A stretch of DNA of 64,000 nucleotides from Hofstenia miamia. Taxonomy: Eukaryota; Xenacoelomorpha; Acoela. Numbering within the stretch: the first letter of the stretch is position 1; each line of letters opens with the position of its first letter. Shown in pieces: positions 32,259 through 43,699 of this stretch. The position numbers were made by a program, and so were the translations under genes. The stretch is from NCBI GenBank assembly GCA_004352715.1, contig SCFE01000052.1, positions 911,956 through 975,955 of the forward strand, given 5' to 3'. The notes under the pieces were generated by a model. The model ran no database searches. It saw only the letters and a program-made list of their open reading frames with translations, and was not told the DNA's origin.

Positions 32259-34120
32259 TAAATTTGTGTAATTGTCTTCACATACTTTAACCTTAATTAA
32301 ACTTAACAAAAGTTTTCATTTTTGCGAGAAACCCAAGTTAAACATTTGTCAAATCTGAAAAATTGGGTAAAAAGCATTTGTCCACAAAAATGATAACTAA
32401 AAAAGGTTGTATTGGATATCATAAAAATTCAATATCCTAATAATTGACAATTTTTAGACTTTTTCTTGAAAATTAGCAAAATATTAAATCCTCAAAATTT
32501 TATTATTTCAATGACTGATATGCAGCTCTAGTTTAAAAAAGGTTGAATAATTTGCAAATAACATCCATCAACTCTATTTGCCGCTTATTATATTGTTCTT
32601 GTATAATCTTTGAAAAGTAAATGTCTAATAGCATCATAATAAAGTCAATTAAATATAATTATTATTAACAAGCGCCTTTCGAATAGTAAACTTGATAAAT
32701 AGAAAATTACAACTCGTACTAATTTCAGTTGCTTCATTATACACAAAAATAGCAATATTTTTTCGCACTTTTAATAAATTGCTTTAAAAATAGAAATATA
32801 TAAATAGAACACTTAAGCCCGGACAACTATTACTCCATTCTCTTATAGTATTAGCGCTTGAATATAATGCAACCTATTGATGTTTGCATTCCCACGGAAT
32901 TATTTTAAAATGGAAGTTTGTTTTCCAATGTGTTCTCAGACGACTTAAGTGATTTACAAATTTTAAGTAATAGGGATTAATGTATATCTCCTAATTATTT
33001 ACAAGTGAAATTTTACGAATGAATAGTTTAGGATTTAATGCACATAAATTTTCTAATAGAATTCAAGAATATGGGATTTGGTTAAATTAATCTATTCAAG
33101 TGTAATTACAATTTATAAGCACTCAGATTGAAAAAAAAATTGAGGAAATATCAATCAGAATCAGTTAATGTGAATTTGAACTTTCGTGACCCAAGACTTT
33201 ATATGGCCTCATTTTAAATTGTTCTAAGTAAATGTTCCTTATTTAAGATTGGGTTACAAATTCTTTTTCGAATTTAAAATTCAGTTCAATTCAAATCAAA
33301 TTTATTTGAATAGCAATCAAAGTCTTCACTGACCTAATAAATCTAATGCCATGATATTTTATATATGCATACATGTATATATGTTTTCCCTATTGAATGA
33401 CTAATCCATGAAATTGTCGGTTAAATATAACATGAGATATCTCAACAAAAACAAACAAATTTAACTCAAAATTAAACGGATATTTTATAACCAAAATAGT
33501 TTAAGTAACATATTCTAAATTTATTTTCTCGATTAATGTTCAAGGAAAAACGGAAATTCAATCCAAAAGTAATTTTCTTACAGTTTTTAAGTTCTTTGCT
33601 TTAAAGAGAACCTTTTTCGGCCAAAAATAACACTATTTTCTGGCTATACAAAGATTCATGATATAAAACACTAAAGTAGAGGGAATATATATACATGTAC
33701 AGATCGACGTGCATGTTTCTCGGTAATTGTAATCGAATTGATTATATATTGATACTGAGTGATTAAATTTCTCTTATGTATTACCTTGTCAAATGTTCAG
33801 ATAGTATATATACTTTTATATACTTTGTTTGTTTCCCAAAAACTTTTAATACGTATCATTTTGAGGCATTTCTATTGATTTTGATGAAATGATTAACATA
33901 AATGTTTAAAACAGGAATTTTCTAGTTTTCTATAAATTTTTACTTCTCTCCTTGGCTTCCGCGCAAATACATGTAATTTTCCTCAATAATAACAGTAAAT
34001 GACAGAGGAATTGTTAAGAGATGTGATAAACTCTTTCAAAATATAATTTAAACTCTCACATTCAGCTACATAATAAAGATTGAGGTATATATTTTTTGAA
34101 TTACATATTAAGCCCACCTA
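32259..34120. other. AT-rich DNA, no supported feature
   Basis: Nearly 1.9 kb of AT-rich sequence with no recognisable coding, RNA or repeat structure. Confidence 0.5.
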
Positions 34121-34126
34121 TTCGTG

Positions 34127-34197
34127 ACTCTAAGCTAGCCGTAGTCGGTCGTGGCCGTCTGCAGGAATGATGTTGAGGTTGCAGTCTGTGGTAGGTT
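34127..34197. repeat. GC-richer motif cluster (GTCGGTCGTGGCCGT)
   Basis: A compact patch of repeated CGTAGTCGG, CGTGGCCGT and related motifs in AT-rich surroundings, resembling the cluster at 41040-41280. It is similar in style to the end clusters of hAT elements in this window, but no terminal repeat or target duplication was found. Confidence 0.4.
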
Positions 34198-35943
34198 CTT
34201 ACATTAGGAATTATAAATATTGTATTGAGTGTGAATTACTGAAAATGAGATGTCAAAGGTCTGGGTATTTGAAATTTTTTATTTTGACTGAATTAATTAA
34301 TAAGTGAACCACGTAAATGAGGTAAATTACTGTGAGACAATCGAAGCCCAAATAGTGTAAGTAAATAATGAACTTTCCAAACTTTTTGGAAAATATGGCA
34401 TAATGCAGCAGCCGCAAAAGGCTATTACAAGAAAAGAAACAGTTGCTATTAATACTTTCACATACATTGTCCACATGAATAATTTTTATGTCAAATTTTC
34501 TTCATTCTCTGGCATCAAGTTGATCCATTGATGCGGCTATGTATAAGGACTTGCAGCAAGCGGGTCGTAAATATGATGTCATCACGTATACTATATAGCA
34601 AATTGGATCGCAATGGCAAAGTAGAAAAATGCAAAATATAGATTTTACTAATTTGCTTGATACAATTAATATTATATAACCTGTTCTCAGCTCATAATTT
34701 CTAATGATTTCTATCCACCATGACTTGTCCTGGTAGACCATTTCTGATTCGCTGAAATGTACCTTACAATTAAAATATCTGGCTAAAAACGGGTTATTTA
34801 ATGCATATAGCATATGCTATTTATATCTATGCAAATATGAGGATCATCGATTAATGTGTTTACAGTCAATGAACAAAAGTATTTAAATTTTGTCGAAATG
34901 CATTTCTTTTTAAATTTTGTATAAACATGTAATTTCGCAAAAATCTTTTATTCAATTTCTAATTGACAGTTGAAGTCACCCAATATTAGGTTGTTCAATT
35001 GCCCTTGAAATTCCTTATCGTTGCTTGTCATGGAAGAGATAAAAATGGTTAGAAAACAGTATTACAAATTACACGGAATCCTTGAAAAAATGTTTTTATT
35101 ATTCCGGCTTTTTGCTTGATGAATTACAAATGAAACACGTATCATATTTTAAAATGAATTCTTTCTCACTCAATAAATTCTGAATCAGAACTCTTAATCA
35201 GCACAACAATTACAAAAATGTTTAATAATAACATTTAGGCGATTGCCTTTAAGTATAATATACCTGGCCTAGAGAATAAATAAAAATTATTGGTAAAATT
35301 TTACAATTTGTGAAAACTTTATTGCAGTTATTTTATAATACAAAGTAAATTTTTTCATTTAAAGATATTTATCATATTTGTCTATTAGTAGACAAATTCC
35401 ACAACTGGCATTGAATGTTTTTTGGATATTAGTTTCAGCGTAAAAATTGAGATCTTTAAGTTAAACTATAGTATCCTTAACTAAGATTCATTTACTTACT
35501 TCAAAATATTTCATAATATTAAGAGAAAACAATGTTAATGTTTTAGAATCTTGTTCTAATTTGGACTAAATGATTTTTCAACGCATAGTTTAATATAGTT
35601 TAGGAAAACAAGATTGTGATAAAGCCTATTTATATAGTGTACATATTAAGAAAAGGAAATCTTGATTAAAGCGCACTTCAAAATTCTTAATGAACATCAT
35701 TTTTTAATCAAAAAATCCATGAACTTTTGTCGATTTCGTTGAAAATCACTGGTGTAAAAGAACGTGAGAGTTACTTTGCTCCAATATTACTGAATATATT
35801 TGAGTAAATTGCCCCCCCCCCAAAATTGCACATGTATTAACCATTGTTGTATTTCTAACTTTGGTCTGCATCGTTTGCATGACTGTGCATAATAGCAAGG
35901 TCTAATGAAGTCGCGGCTTGGCAACAAATACCTGTACAAGCAA
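34198..35943. other. AT-rich DNA with short uncharacterised open frame
   Basis: A minus-strand open frame of about 100 codons (34502-34813) has no recognisable domain, splice context or codon bias, and I do not call it a gene. A run of C at 35811-35821 lies in otherwise AT-rich sequence. Confidence 0.45.
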
Positions 35944-36033
35944 NNNNNNNNNNNNNNNNNNNNNNNNNNNNNNNNNNNNNNNNNNNNNNNNNNNNNNNNN
36001 NNNNNNNNNNNNNNNNNNNNNNNNNNNNNNNNN
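35944..36033. other. 90-N gap
   Basis: Gap at the left of a GAGGTC-type motif cluster; it may hide one end of a transposon. Confidence 1.
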
Positions 36034-36450
36034 ATTTTAATCGAGTTTAGGGTCGAGGCGTAGCCAACGATCGTTGGCTACGGTTGAGGTCAAGATTTTT
36101 AACGAGATTGAGATCAAGGTTGAGGTCAGATGGCGCAATAATATATCTTATTTGAAAAATGTATTTAGTTTCCTCAATTTATATCATTACCATATATTGG
36201 GTGTATTAATGTAATTTGTTCCAAAATTACTATTTATGAGTATGTTAGCATTTTTAAAGTGAATGGCATCTGAAGATAAATTAAAAACAGCATTCATTTA
36301 ATGCTAATACAAAATTTTGAGCAAAATACATCCTAAGCAAACTAGTCCTCGACCTTGATTAAAATTTGGATGATCGAAATGGAGTTCGAGCTCAGATAAT
36401 AGAGGTTTGCAAGGTGGAGATCAATGTTCAAGGTCGAGTTTGCATCTCTG
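36034..36450. mobile_element. Candidate hAT-like element with GAGGTCGAG motifs, left end in gap
   Basis: Repeated GGTCGAGG, TTGAGGTCAAG and GATCAAGGTTGAGGTC at 36045-36130, and CTCGACCTTGA, TTCGAGCTC and CAAGGTCGAG at 36345-36445. The right edge reads inverted as CAGAGATGCAAACTCGACC, a terminus of the CAGAGRTGC type found in hAT elements. A short inverted GTAGCCAACGATCGTTGGCTAC lies at about 36060-36081. The left end and target duplication cannot be checked because of the gap. Confidence 0.5.
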
Positions 36451-36804
36451 ATTTAAACAATTGTACTTCCGACTCAAATAAACAGATATTACAAAATGAA
36501 GTAATTACACCATAAGAAGGATTAGTTACATAATTCTGCTAACGTAACTTCATAACTTGCCTTCTTAATATAGGCCAAGTTTTTCATTTTAAATTGCATA
36601 AGCTGGTTCTTTAATATGAATCGCATCATTTTTAATATATGAGAATTTTACATTATCAAGGAATGGAAAATTCTTTGAAAATCAAAATTACGTATTCTTT
36701 CCATTGTTTGTTTAATCAACATTATTTGTTTTGTCTAATTTTAGATTTTAGTACTGTTGAGAAATAGCACCTCTGAAAACCACAATTTAAGTCTAATACA
36801 TGTA
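36451..36804. other. AT-rich DNA, no supported feature
   Basis: Spacer before the duplicated block that starts at 36805. Confidence 0.5.
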
Positions 36805-37551
36805 TATTATTTGCTCTTACTGCATGCGATAAACTGCACCATTTCAAGATCTATGTCAGAAAAAGTAATATCAAATTCAGAAAAAGTAAGGTTAACTTCA
36901 GAAAAAGTAAGATCAATTTCAGAATGTTCAAGTTTCCTAACCAAGAGCAAGGCGAAAGTGTCTTATTAGTATTTTAGTGTTGTAATTAACCTGTATACGT
37001 TGGACATTCAATATATGATATTTTACTTTTATTACAGAAAGAACACAAAGGTCTTTAGTGTTCATGTCATTTTCGGTTTAACTTTAGTATACAGTGTTTC
37101 TCTTGTAGAAATAGAGAGCTGTATCTTAAGAAACGTATACACTTTACATGTAGACAGTCACTACTACTGCTGTTTTCAGCCTTCTGCAGAGCCGCTGAAG
37201 TGATGGCTGCAGTTTCCTCTGAACTATGCATTCGTTCATTCAATCATGTCTCTAAATTCGTTCCCAATGCTCTATAAAAAAATTATATGAAAGTTGGACA
37301 ATAATACATTTTCATCATGTCCATTCGGTCTTATTTTGAAAAGAAACTGTAATTTAGTATATAGCAATTTGTTTGAATCATATGTAACCTCATATTGAAT
37401 GTGTGCAATAATATATAATCTTTTGTGTAATTTCAATAAAGTTAGCTTTTTTCTGATAAGTCTAACTTTTAACAACAAAACGTTTGAGATTGGATTCCAC
37501 ATTTACATGTCGTAATAATAACAGTAATCATATCAAAAGTTTATGCAGAGT
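36805..37551. repeat. 747-bp block, copy 1 (identical to 42761-43507)
   Basis: Aligns to 42761-43507 without a gap at an offset of 5956 bp, with one substitution that I noticed (near 37339 versus 43295). It ends exactly at the N run starting 37552. It contains the left terminal array of the 21-bp-unit element (from 36837). Confidence 0.97.
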
Positions 37552-38551
37552 NNNNNNNNNNNNNNNNNNNNNNNNNNNNNNNNNNNNNNNNNNNNNNNNN
37601 NNNNNNNNNNNNNNNNNNNNNNNNNNNNNNNNNNNNNNNNNNNNNNNNNNNNNNNNNNNNNNNNNNNNNNNNNNNNNNNNNNNNNNNNNNNNNNNNNNNN
37701 NNNNNNNNNNNNNNNNNNNNNNNNNNNNNNNNNNNNNNNNNNNNNNNNNNNNNNNNNNNNNNNNNNNNNNNNNNNNNNNNNNNNNNNNNNNNNNNNNNNN
37801 NNNNNNNNNNNNNNNNNNNNNNNNNNNNNNNNNNNNNNNNNNNNNNNNNNNNNNNNNNNNNNNNNNNNNNNNNNNNNNNNNNNNNNNNNNNNNNNNNNNN
37901 NNNNNNNNNNNNNNNNNNNNNNNNNNNNNNNNNNNNNNNNNNNNNNNNNNNNNNNNNNNNNNNNNNNNNNNNNNNNNNNNNNNNNNNNNNNNNNNNNNNN
38001 NNNNNNNNNNNNNNNNNNNNNNNNNNNNNNNNNNNNNNNNNNNNNNNNNNNNNNNNNNNNNNNNNNNNNNNNNNNNNNNNNNNNNNNNNNNNNNNNNNNN
38101 NNNNNNNNNNNNNNNNNNNNNNNNNNNNNNNNNNNNNNNNNNNNNNNNNNNNNNNNNNNNNNNNNNNNNNNNNNNNNNNNNNNNNNNNNNNNNNNNNNNN
38201 NNNNNNNNNNNNNNNNNNNNNNNNNNNNNNNNNNNNNNNNNNNNNNNNNNNNNNNNNNNNNNNNNNNNNNNNNNNNNNNNNNNNNNNNNNNNNNNNNNNN
38301 NNNNNNNNNNNNNNNNNNNNNNNNNNNNNNNNNNNNNNNNNNNNNNNNNNNNNNNNNNNNNNNNNNNNNNNNNNNNNNNNNNNNNNNNNNNNNNNNNNNN
38401 NNNNNNNNNNNNNNNNNNNNNNNNNNNNNNNNNNNNNNNNNNNNNNNNNNNNNNNNNNNNNNNNNNNNNNNNNNNNNNNNNNNNNNNNNNNNNNNNNNNN
38501 NNNNNNNNNNNNNNNNNNNNNNNNNNNNNNNNNNNNNNNNNNNNNNNNNNN
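37552..38551. other. Assembly gap, 1000 N
   Basis: Exactly 1000 N; it truncates the copy-1 block at its right side. Confidence 1.
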
Positions 38552-38815
38552 TAACTATATGCAGTTTAATGTTAATTGCAACTGTATTACAGTTAGTATT
38601 TATATTAATAGCATCCAAAATACTGTTCAGATATTACTATGATTTCAATACTGGGACTAAATACAAAACAATATTTAACTAGAACAATTTTCTGTTCTTT
38701 TAGAATAAATTATTACCTAAGACTGACTTTGCATTGAAATACAGTGTAAGCAAAAAGAAGAAATATATTCGAGAAGAGGAGGATATAATATTTATAAAAT
38801 CCTTCCTCCTTGGGA

Positions 38816-38907
38816 GATCAGGATTAATCAGGTCTAAATCAGGTCAGGTTTAATACTGAAGCAGGTCAGTTCTTTTCAGGTCTAAAGTCCAGGTGCACTT
38901 ATCACTA
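38816..38907. repeat. CAGGTC-type motif cluster, hAT-like end
   Basis: Repeated CAGGTCTAAA, CAGGTCAGGTTTAA, CAGGTCAG and CAGGTCTAAAG. The right edge reads inverted as TAGTGATAAGTGCACCTGG, plausible as a hAT terminus. The segment 38826-38873 matches 14470-14520. The partner end was not found. Confidence 0.45.
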
Positions 38908-39648
38908 TTATATTATATGAATTTGAATAGAAAACTTGGAAATCGCGTTTAAGTAAAGAAATACATAAAATATAAACGAGCACTTTTGATATCATTAGTC
39001 AATTCATATGCCGCATCTTCTAATTAAGTAGATCAGACAATTAATAAGTCAGTGTGGATCAATACTGACTTTAAAGTAACTAAATTGAACGTCTAAGAAA
39101 GCTTGGTTGAAAAAAGAATTACATCGTCTCACCTCTAACTAAATTGCGACTGAAAAATATGAAAAAGTAGATAATTGCGTACGAAAATAGTGAAGAATTA
39201 ATTGCATAACAATGGCAGCTATCATTTATTTAAAGCGAAATGCTAAAATCATTTTCCTTAACTAGAACAACAATGATAAATTTGTCATTGAAAAATTGGC
39301 TATTTCAATGTACGGGTTACATTTACAGAAATTTTTGTTTTAAAATTTTTTTGCTTCACAAGATCAATTCAAATGTATATCCATCGTTAAAAATTCAATA
39401 AATTTCAAATAATTGTAGTTTATTCTTCTTAATGTTCAATTGAATTAAAATGTGAATAAAAATTGTAGTGTTTTTTAAATATTATTTTGGTTTTGGAAAA
39501 GATCTTCAAAAGTTCACTGGAAAATGCTTGACAGTTTGGATTTACAGAAAAAGGTGAAATTTTCGAACATCATAATTTATATATATATATATATATTTGA
39601 AATTTTACTTAATGAATACATTCTAAAAGGAAACACATTGAACGTTTC
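38908..39648. other. AT-rich DNA, no supported feature
   Basis: No gene recognised; a short (AT)n tract at about 39579-39596 precedes the gap. Confidence 0.5.
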
Positions 39649-40648
39649 NNNNNNNNNNNNNNNNNNNNNNNNNNNNNNNNNNNNNNNNNNNNNNNNNNNN
39701 NNNNNNNNNNNNNNNNNNNNNNNNNNNNNNNNNNNNNNNNNNNNNNNNNNNNNNNNNNNNNNNNNNNNNNNNNNNNNNNNNNNNNNNNNNNNNNNNNNNN
39801 NNNNNNNNNNNNNNNNNNNNNNNNNNNNNNNNNNNNNNNNNNNNNNNNNNNNNNNNNNNNNNNNNNNNNNNNNNNNNNNNNNNNNNNNNNNNNNNNNNNN
39901 NNNNNNNNNNNNNNNNNNNNNNNNNNNNNNNNNNNNNNNNNNNNNNNNNNNNNNNNNNNNNNNNNNNNNNNNNNNNNNNNNNNNNNNNNNNNNNNNNNNN
40001 NNNNNNNNNNNNNNNNNNNNNNNNNNNNNNNNNNNNNNNNNNNNNNNNNNNNNNNNNNNNNNNNNNNNNNNNNNNNNNNNNNNNNNNNNNNNNNNNNNNN
40101 NNNNNNNNNNNNNNNNNNNNNNNNNNNNNNNNNNNNNNNNNNNNNNNNNNNNNNNNNNNNNNNNNNNNNNNNNNNNNNNNNNNNNNNNNNNNNNNNNNNN
40201 NNNNNNNNNNNNNNNNNNNNNNNNNNNNNNNNNNNNNNNNNNNNNNNNNNNNNNNNNNNNNNNNNNNNNNNNNNNNNNNNNNNNNNNNNNNNNNNNNNNN
40301 NNNNNNNNNNNNNNNNNNNNNNNNNNNNNNNNNNNNNNNNNNNNNNNNNNNNNNNNNNNNNNNNNNNNNNNNNNNNNNNNNNNNNNNNNNNNNNNNNNNN
40401 NNNNNNNNNNNNNNNNNNNNNNNNNNNNNNNNNNNNNNNNNNNNNNNNNNNNNNNNNNNNNNNNNNNNNNNNNNNNNNNNNNNNNNNNNNNNNNNNNNNN
40501 NNNNNNNNNNNNNNNNNNNNNNNNNNNNNNNNNNNNNNNNNNNNNNNNNNNNNNNNNNNNNNNNNNNNNNNNNNNNNNNNNNNNNNNNNNNNNNNNNNNN
40601 NNNNNNNNNNNNNNNNNNNNNNNNNNNNNNNNNNNNNNNNNNNNNNNN
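39649..40648. other. Assembly gap, 1000 N
   Basis: Exactly 1000 N. The sequence just right of it (40649-40730) is GC-richer, but I cannot assign it. Confidence 1.
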
Positions 40649-41029
40649 CAGTTCCATTGGTAAGATGCGGCTGGCGGATGTGTTCCTGGATATGCTCGTC
40701 TACTCTTAAGTGTCGATCCTGTCTTCCAGTATCTCTGCTTTATCTAAATAAGTTGAGTGAATTAAGTAGCTACAAAGTCTCTTGCATATTAAATTAGTTT
40801 AATAAACCGCACACTTATCATAAAGGAGAGAAATCGGAAAAGTGTCAACTCCGATTAATGGTTAATCTAAGAAAAGTAATAGTTTTCTCTAAGTAACACA
40901 ATCACAGTGGGTTGGCATGATTCTACACTCATCATTTCTATATATATACATATATATATATAATTTAATTATATAATTAATATTAAATATTAATATTAAT
41001 TATTTAACATGATTCTGTGATTAGAGTTT

Positions 41030-41290
41030 TTTGGCTGGAGCAATTTGGCTAGTCACAGCCGGATGCTAATTTGTTTTGAAGCCGTGGCCGCAAATATTCA
41101 AGTCGTTCTCGGCCGTAAAATTTTTATTGTATATAATACTCACCAAATTGAAAGTCAGAATAAAAGTTAAGCCTACGACAGCTAAAAACCGTGATTTAAA
41201 AATTGAAGCCATGACCACAAGCGACCGTAAGGTTTCAAGATATAGCCAGTCTCTAACCACGAATTACATCTGACCGCAGCCAAAGGCACA
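41030..41290. repeat. GGCCGT/ACCGTGA-type motif cluster, possible transposon
   Basis: GCCGTGGCCGC, TCTCGGCCGT, AACCGTGA, GACCGTAAGG and TGACCGCAGCC are spread over about 260 bp. The edges TAGAGTTTTTTGGCTGG (left, about 41023) and inverted TAGTGCTTTGTGCCTTTGG (right, about 41300) are weakly similar, as in a decayed hAT element. No 8-bp duplication is visible. Confidence 0.4.
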
Positions 41291-41509
41291 AAGCACTAAT
41301 ATTATTAGTTTGGGCATTGTATTTTAGTTTTTCCCATTAACTTGAAAATTCCAGGTTTTTCATACATTTGTACATTTTACAATACGAAGGAAAAAATTCA
41401 ATTTTTTTTTACAAAATTTCAAATCTCAATGTTAATTTAAAGCTAAATATCGTGAAACTTAAAAAAAATTAAAATATTCCAATTTAATACGTATGTGTTC
41501 AGGTTCTGC

Positions 41510-41592
41510 GGTCATGAAATTTATTGGCCTCAGTTCCATTTACTTCCATTGAATTTGGATGCAGTTCCGTGCCAGCCCAGTTCCATGAAAGG
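41510..41592. repeat. CAGTTCCAT motif cluster
   Basis: CAGTTCCATTTACTTCCATT, GCAGTTCCGTGCC and CAGTTCCATGAA within 80 bp. Function unknown; the style resembles the end clusters of hAT elements here. Confidence 0.4.
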
Positions 41593-41879
41593 CTTAACTC
41601 AAAATATCATTGGACCCACAGCATATCATCTGCTTTGACCTAAACATACAAAAATTAGTAGTCATATTCTGAAGTTTGTGGTTTCACTTTTTTTTTATGA
41701 CAGTAACTTGTTAGTATCAGTCCTGGATCAAAGTTCTATTGGAGTAGGACCAGCAAATTCTATGCCACTTAGTGGTCAGGCAGAATCCTAGTATGTGGAA
41801 TTATTAAGTACATAATGAGTCTTAGAATAAACCAAGTTATTAACACATTAACATTAATATGATAATTTATAATATTTAG

Positions 41880-42080
41880 GCATGTCTCAAATCAAAGAGG
41901 CAAACGATATGCAGAAATTTCTTAAAAGTGAGATTTGCAATGAAGCATTATTAATGGGTTTTGAAGATGAACTAATAGAAAATGTTGTTAGACTTTATTA
42001 CAAAGAAATGCAAGAATTTCCTAACCGATATGAGTTAATTTCTCTGCTGATAAAGAATTCCAATGCATCATTAGAAAATG
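41880..42080 (+). CDS. IAP/BIRC-like UBA-domain exon (possible)
   Basis: A 201-bp open segment bounded by a good acceptor (TAATATTTAG before 41880) and a plausible donor (AAAATG|GTATAATT after 42080), phase 1 at both ends. It encodes SEICNEALLMGFEDELIENV followed by VRLYYKEMQEFPNRYELISL and LIKNSN. The pattern ALxMGFxxxLxxxVV...FP...L...L resembles the UBA domain of inhibitor-of-apoptosis proteins (BIRC2/3/4 type), which binds ubiquitin chains. No BIR or RING exon is recognisable nearby, so this may be one exon of a host gene with large introns or a stray duplicated exon. A UBA domain from another protein class is also possible. Confidence 0.42.
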
Positions 42081-42510
42081 GTATAATTGTTATGTCTAAA
42101 AAATTTATTTAGTGCTTAATTTAACCTTAAACAGCCAGGGAGTTTTTGAAAATTTTTCAACCTTGCGCACGTCTCAATGGATTTGAAATATCTTTGCAAA
42201 TAGCAAGAAACAGCAAAGTTCTTTTTTGCTTCCATAGAGAGAATTTATTTTTTATCAGAAATTCGAAATGTTTAAAGAAAAACTGTTAATCTTGTCAACA
42301 ATTTCAGCCACAGCAACACGCATTAACAGAGATTTTGAACATTGCGTTAAATAATATTACCCAAAAGCATTGCCTATGCCTCACGATTTTCAAGTTCGCT
42401 TATAGGTTTGGAAAAAATTTGTTGTAGTGAATTTAGGATTAAGGTTAATGCGATCTGTAATGCAGAAGAAATAATTATTTTTGTGGTGGCGTTATTGAAG
42501 AAGTAAACAG
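42081..42510. other. AT-rich DNA after the UBA-like exon
   Basis: No BIR, RING or further exon recognised. Confidence 0.45.
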
Positions 42511-42524
42511 ACTAACTCAGTGGG

Positions 42525-42759
42525 TGAAACCAAGATCCGGGTCCGGACCATGTCCCTAGAAGTGCACCTGGCTGGTTTGATCTTGAGAAACTTCTGGCGA
42601 CCCTGTGTTGAGTCTGATCAACAGAATGAAGCCGAAGGCCGAACTTCAGTTGAGAGGGTTGCGCCTCTCCCGCTTTGGCCAACCAAGGCTACTAACGGTG
42701 GTAATTAAGAAAGTGCCTGTTGGCTTATTTTACACTCAGATAAGACCAGACTTGTCAAC
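42525..42759. other. GC-richer segment ending at a contig join
   Basis: About 230 bp of markedly higher GC content (starting near ATCCGGGTCCGGACC) ends at the single n at 42760. It looks like transposon-derived sequence, possibly the 5' region of a retroelement, but I cannot identify the family. Confidence 0.35.
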
Positions 42760-42760
42760 N

Positions 42761-43507
42761 TATTATTTGCTCTTACTGCATGCGATAAACTGCACCATTT
42801 CAAGATCTATGTCAGAAAAAGTAATATCAAATTCAGAAAAAGTAAGGTTAACTTCAGAAAAAGTAAGATCAATTTCAGAATGTTCAAGTTTCCTAACCAA
42901 GAGCAAGGCGAAAGTGTCTTATTAGTATTTTAGTGTTGTAATTAACCTGTATACGTTGGACATTCAATATATGATATTTTACTTTTATTACAGAAAGAAC
43001 ACAAAGGTCTTTAGTGTTCATGTCATTTTCGGTTTAACTTTAGTATACAGTGTTTCTCTTGTAGAAATAGAGAGCTGTATCTTAAGAAACGTATACACTT
43101 TACATGTAGACAGTCACTACTACTGCTGTTTTCAGCCTTCTGCAGAGCCGCTGAAGTGATGGCTGCAGTTTCCTCTGAACTATGCATTCGTTCATTCAAT
43201 CATGTCTCTAAATTCGTTCCCAATGCTCTATAAAAAAATTATATGAAAGTTGGACAATAATACATTTTCATCATGTCCATTCGGTCTTATTTTGAGAAGA
43301 AACTGTAATTTAGTATATAGCAATTTGTTTGAATCATATGTAACCTCATATTGAATGTGTGCAATAATATATAATCTTTTGTGTAATTTCAATAAAGTTA
43401 GCTTTTTTCTGATAAGTCTAACTTTTAACAACAAAACGTTTGAGATTGGATTCCACATTTACATGTCGTAATAATAACAGTAATCATATCAAAAGTTTAT
43501 GCAGAGT
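42761..43507. repeat. 747-bp block, copy 2 (identical to 36805-37551)
   Basis: Starts immediately after the single n at 42760. Unlike copy 1, this copy continues to the right, showing the rest of the element it contains. Confidence 0.97.
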
Positions 43508-43699
43508 AAATGTATAGAATAAGACATGCAAAAACCTACGTATGAATAAACATACAGAAACTTAAACATTCTGATATTGAACTTACTTTTTCTGAAATTG
43601 ATATTACATTTTTCTGAAATTGCTCTTACTTTTTCTGAATTTGATCTTACTTTTTCTGAATTTGATCTTAGTTTTTCTGAAATAGATCTTGAAATGGTG
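42793..43699. mobile_element. Element with inverted ends built from a tandem 21-bp unit
   Basis: Both ends start CACCATTTCAAGATCTATKT and run into repeats of TCAGAAAAAGTAAGATCAA(A/T)T with a 21-bp period. About three units lie at the left end (42820-42885) and about five at the right end in inverted orientation (43570-43685). Each array is closed by TCAGAATGTTYAAGTTTC. The whole is 907 bp. The interior has no recognised transposase, and no target duplication is visible outside. The regular subterminal repeats suggest binding sites of a transposase supplied elsewhere. Copy 1 of the left end is at 36837. Confidence 0.75.

Noticed and set aside
34502-34813. 103-codon minus-strand frame
   Set aside because: No recognisable motif, no splice or repeat context and composition like the surrounding AT-rich DNA.
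36757-36969. Frame encoding a repeated SEKV motif (again at 42605-42925)
   Set aside because: The peptide repeat is the translation of the 21-bp DNA unit in a transposon end.
41023-41302. GGCCGT cluster as a proven hAT element
   Set aside because: End similarity is weak and no 8-bp target duplication was found.
42820-42885. Short regular repeats as a possible CRISPR array
   Set aside because: Units are contiguous without unique spacers, occur inverted at both ends of one element, and the genome is eukaryotic.
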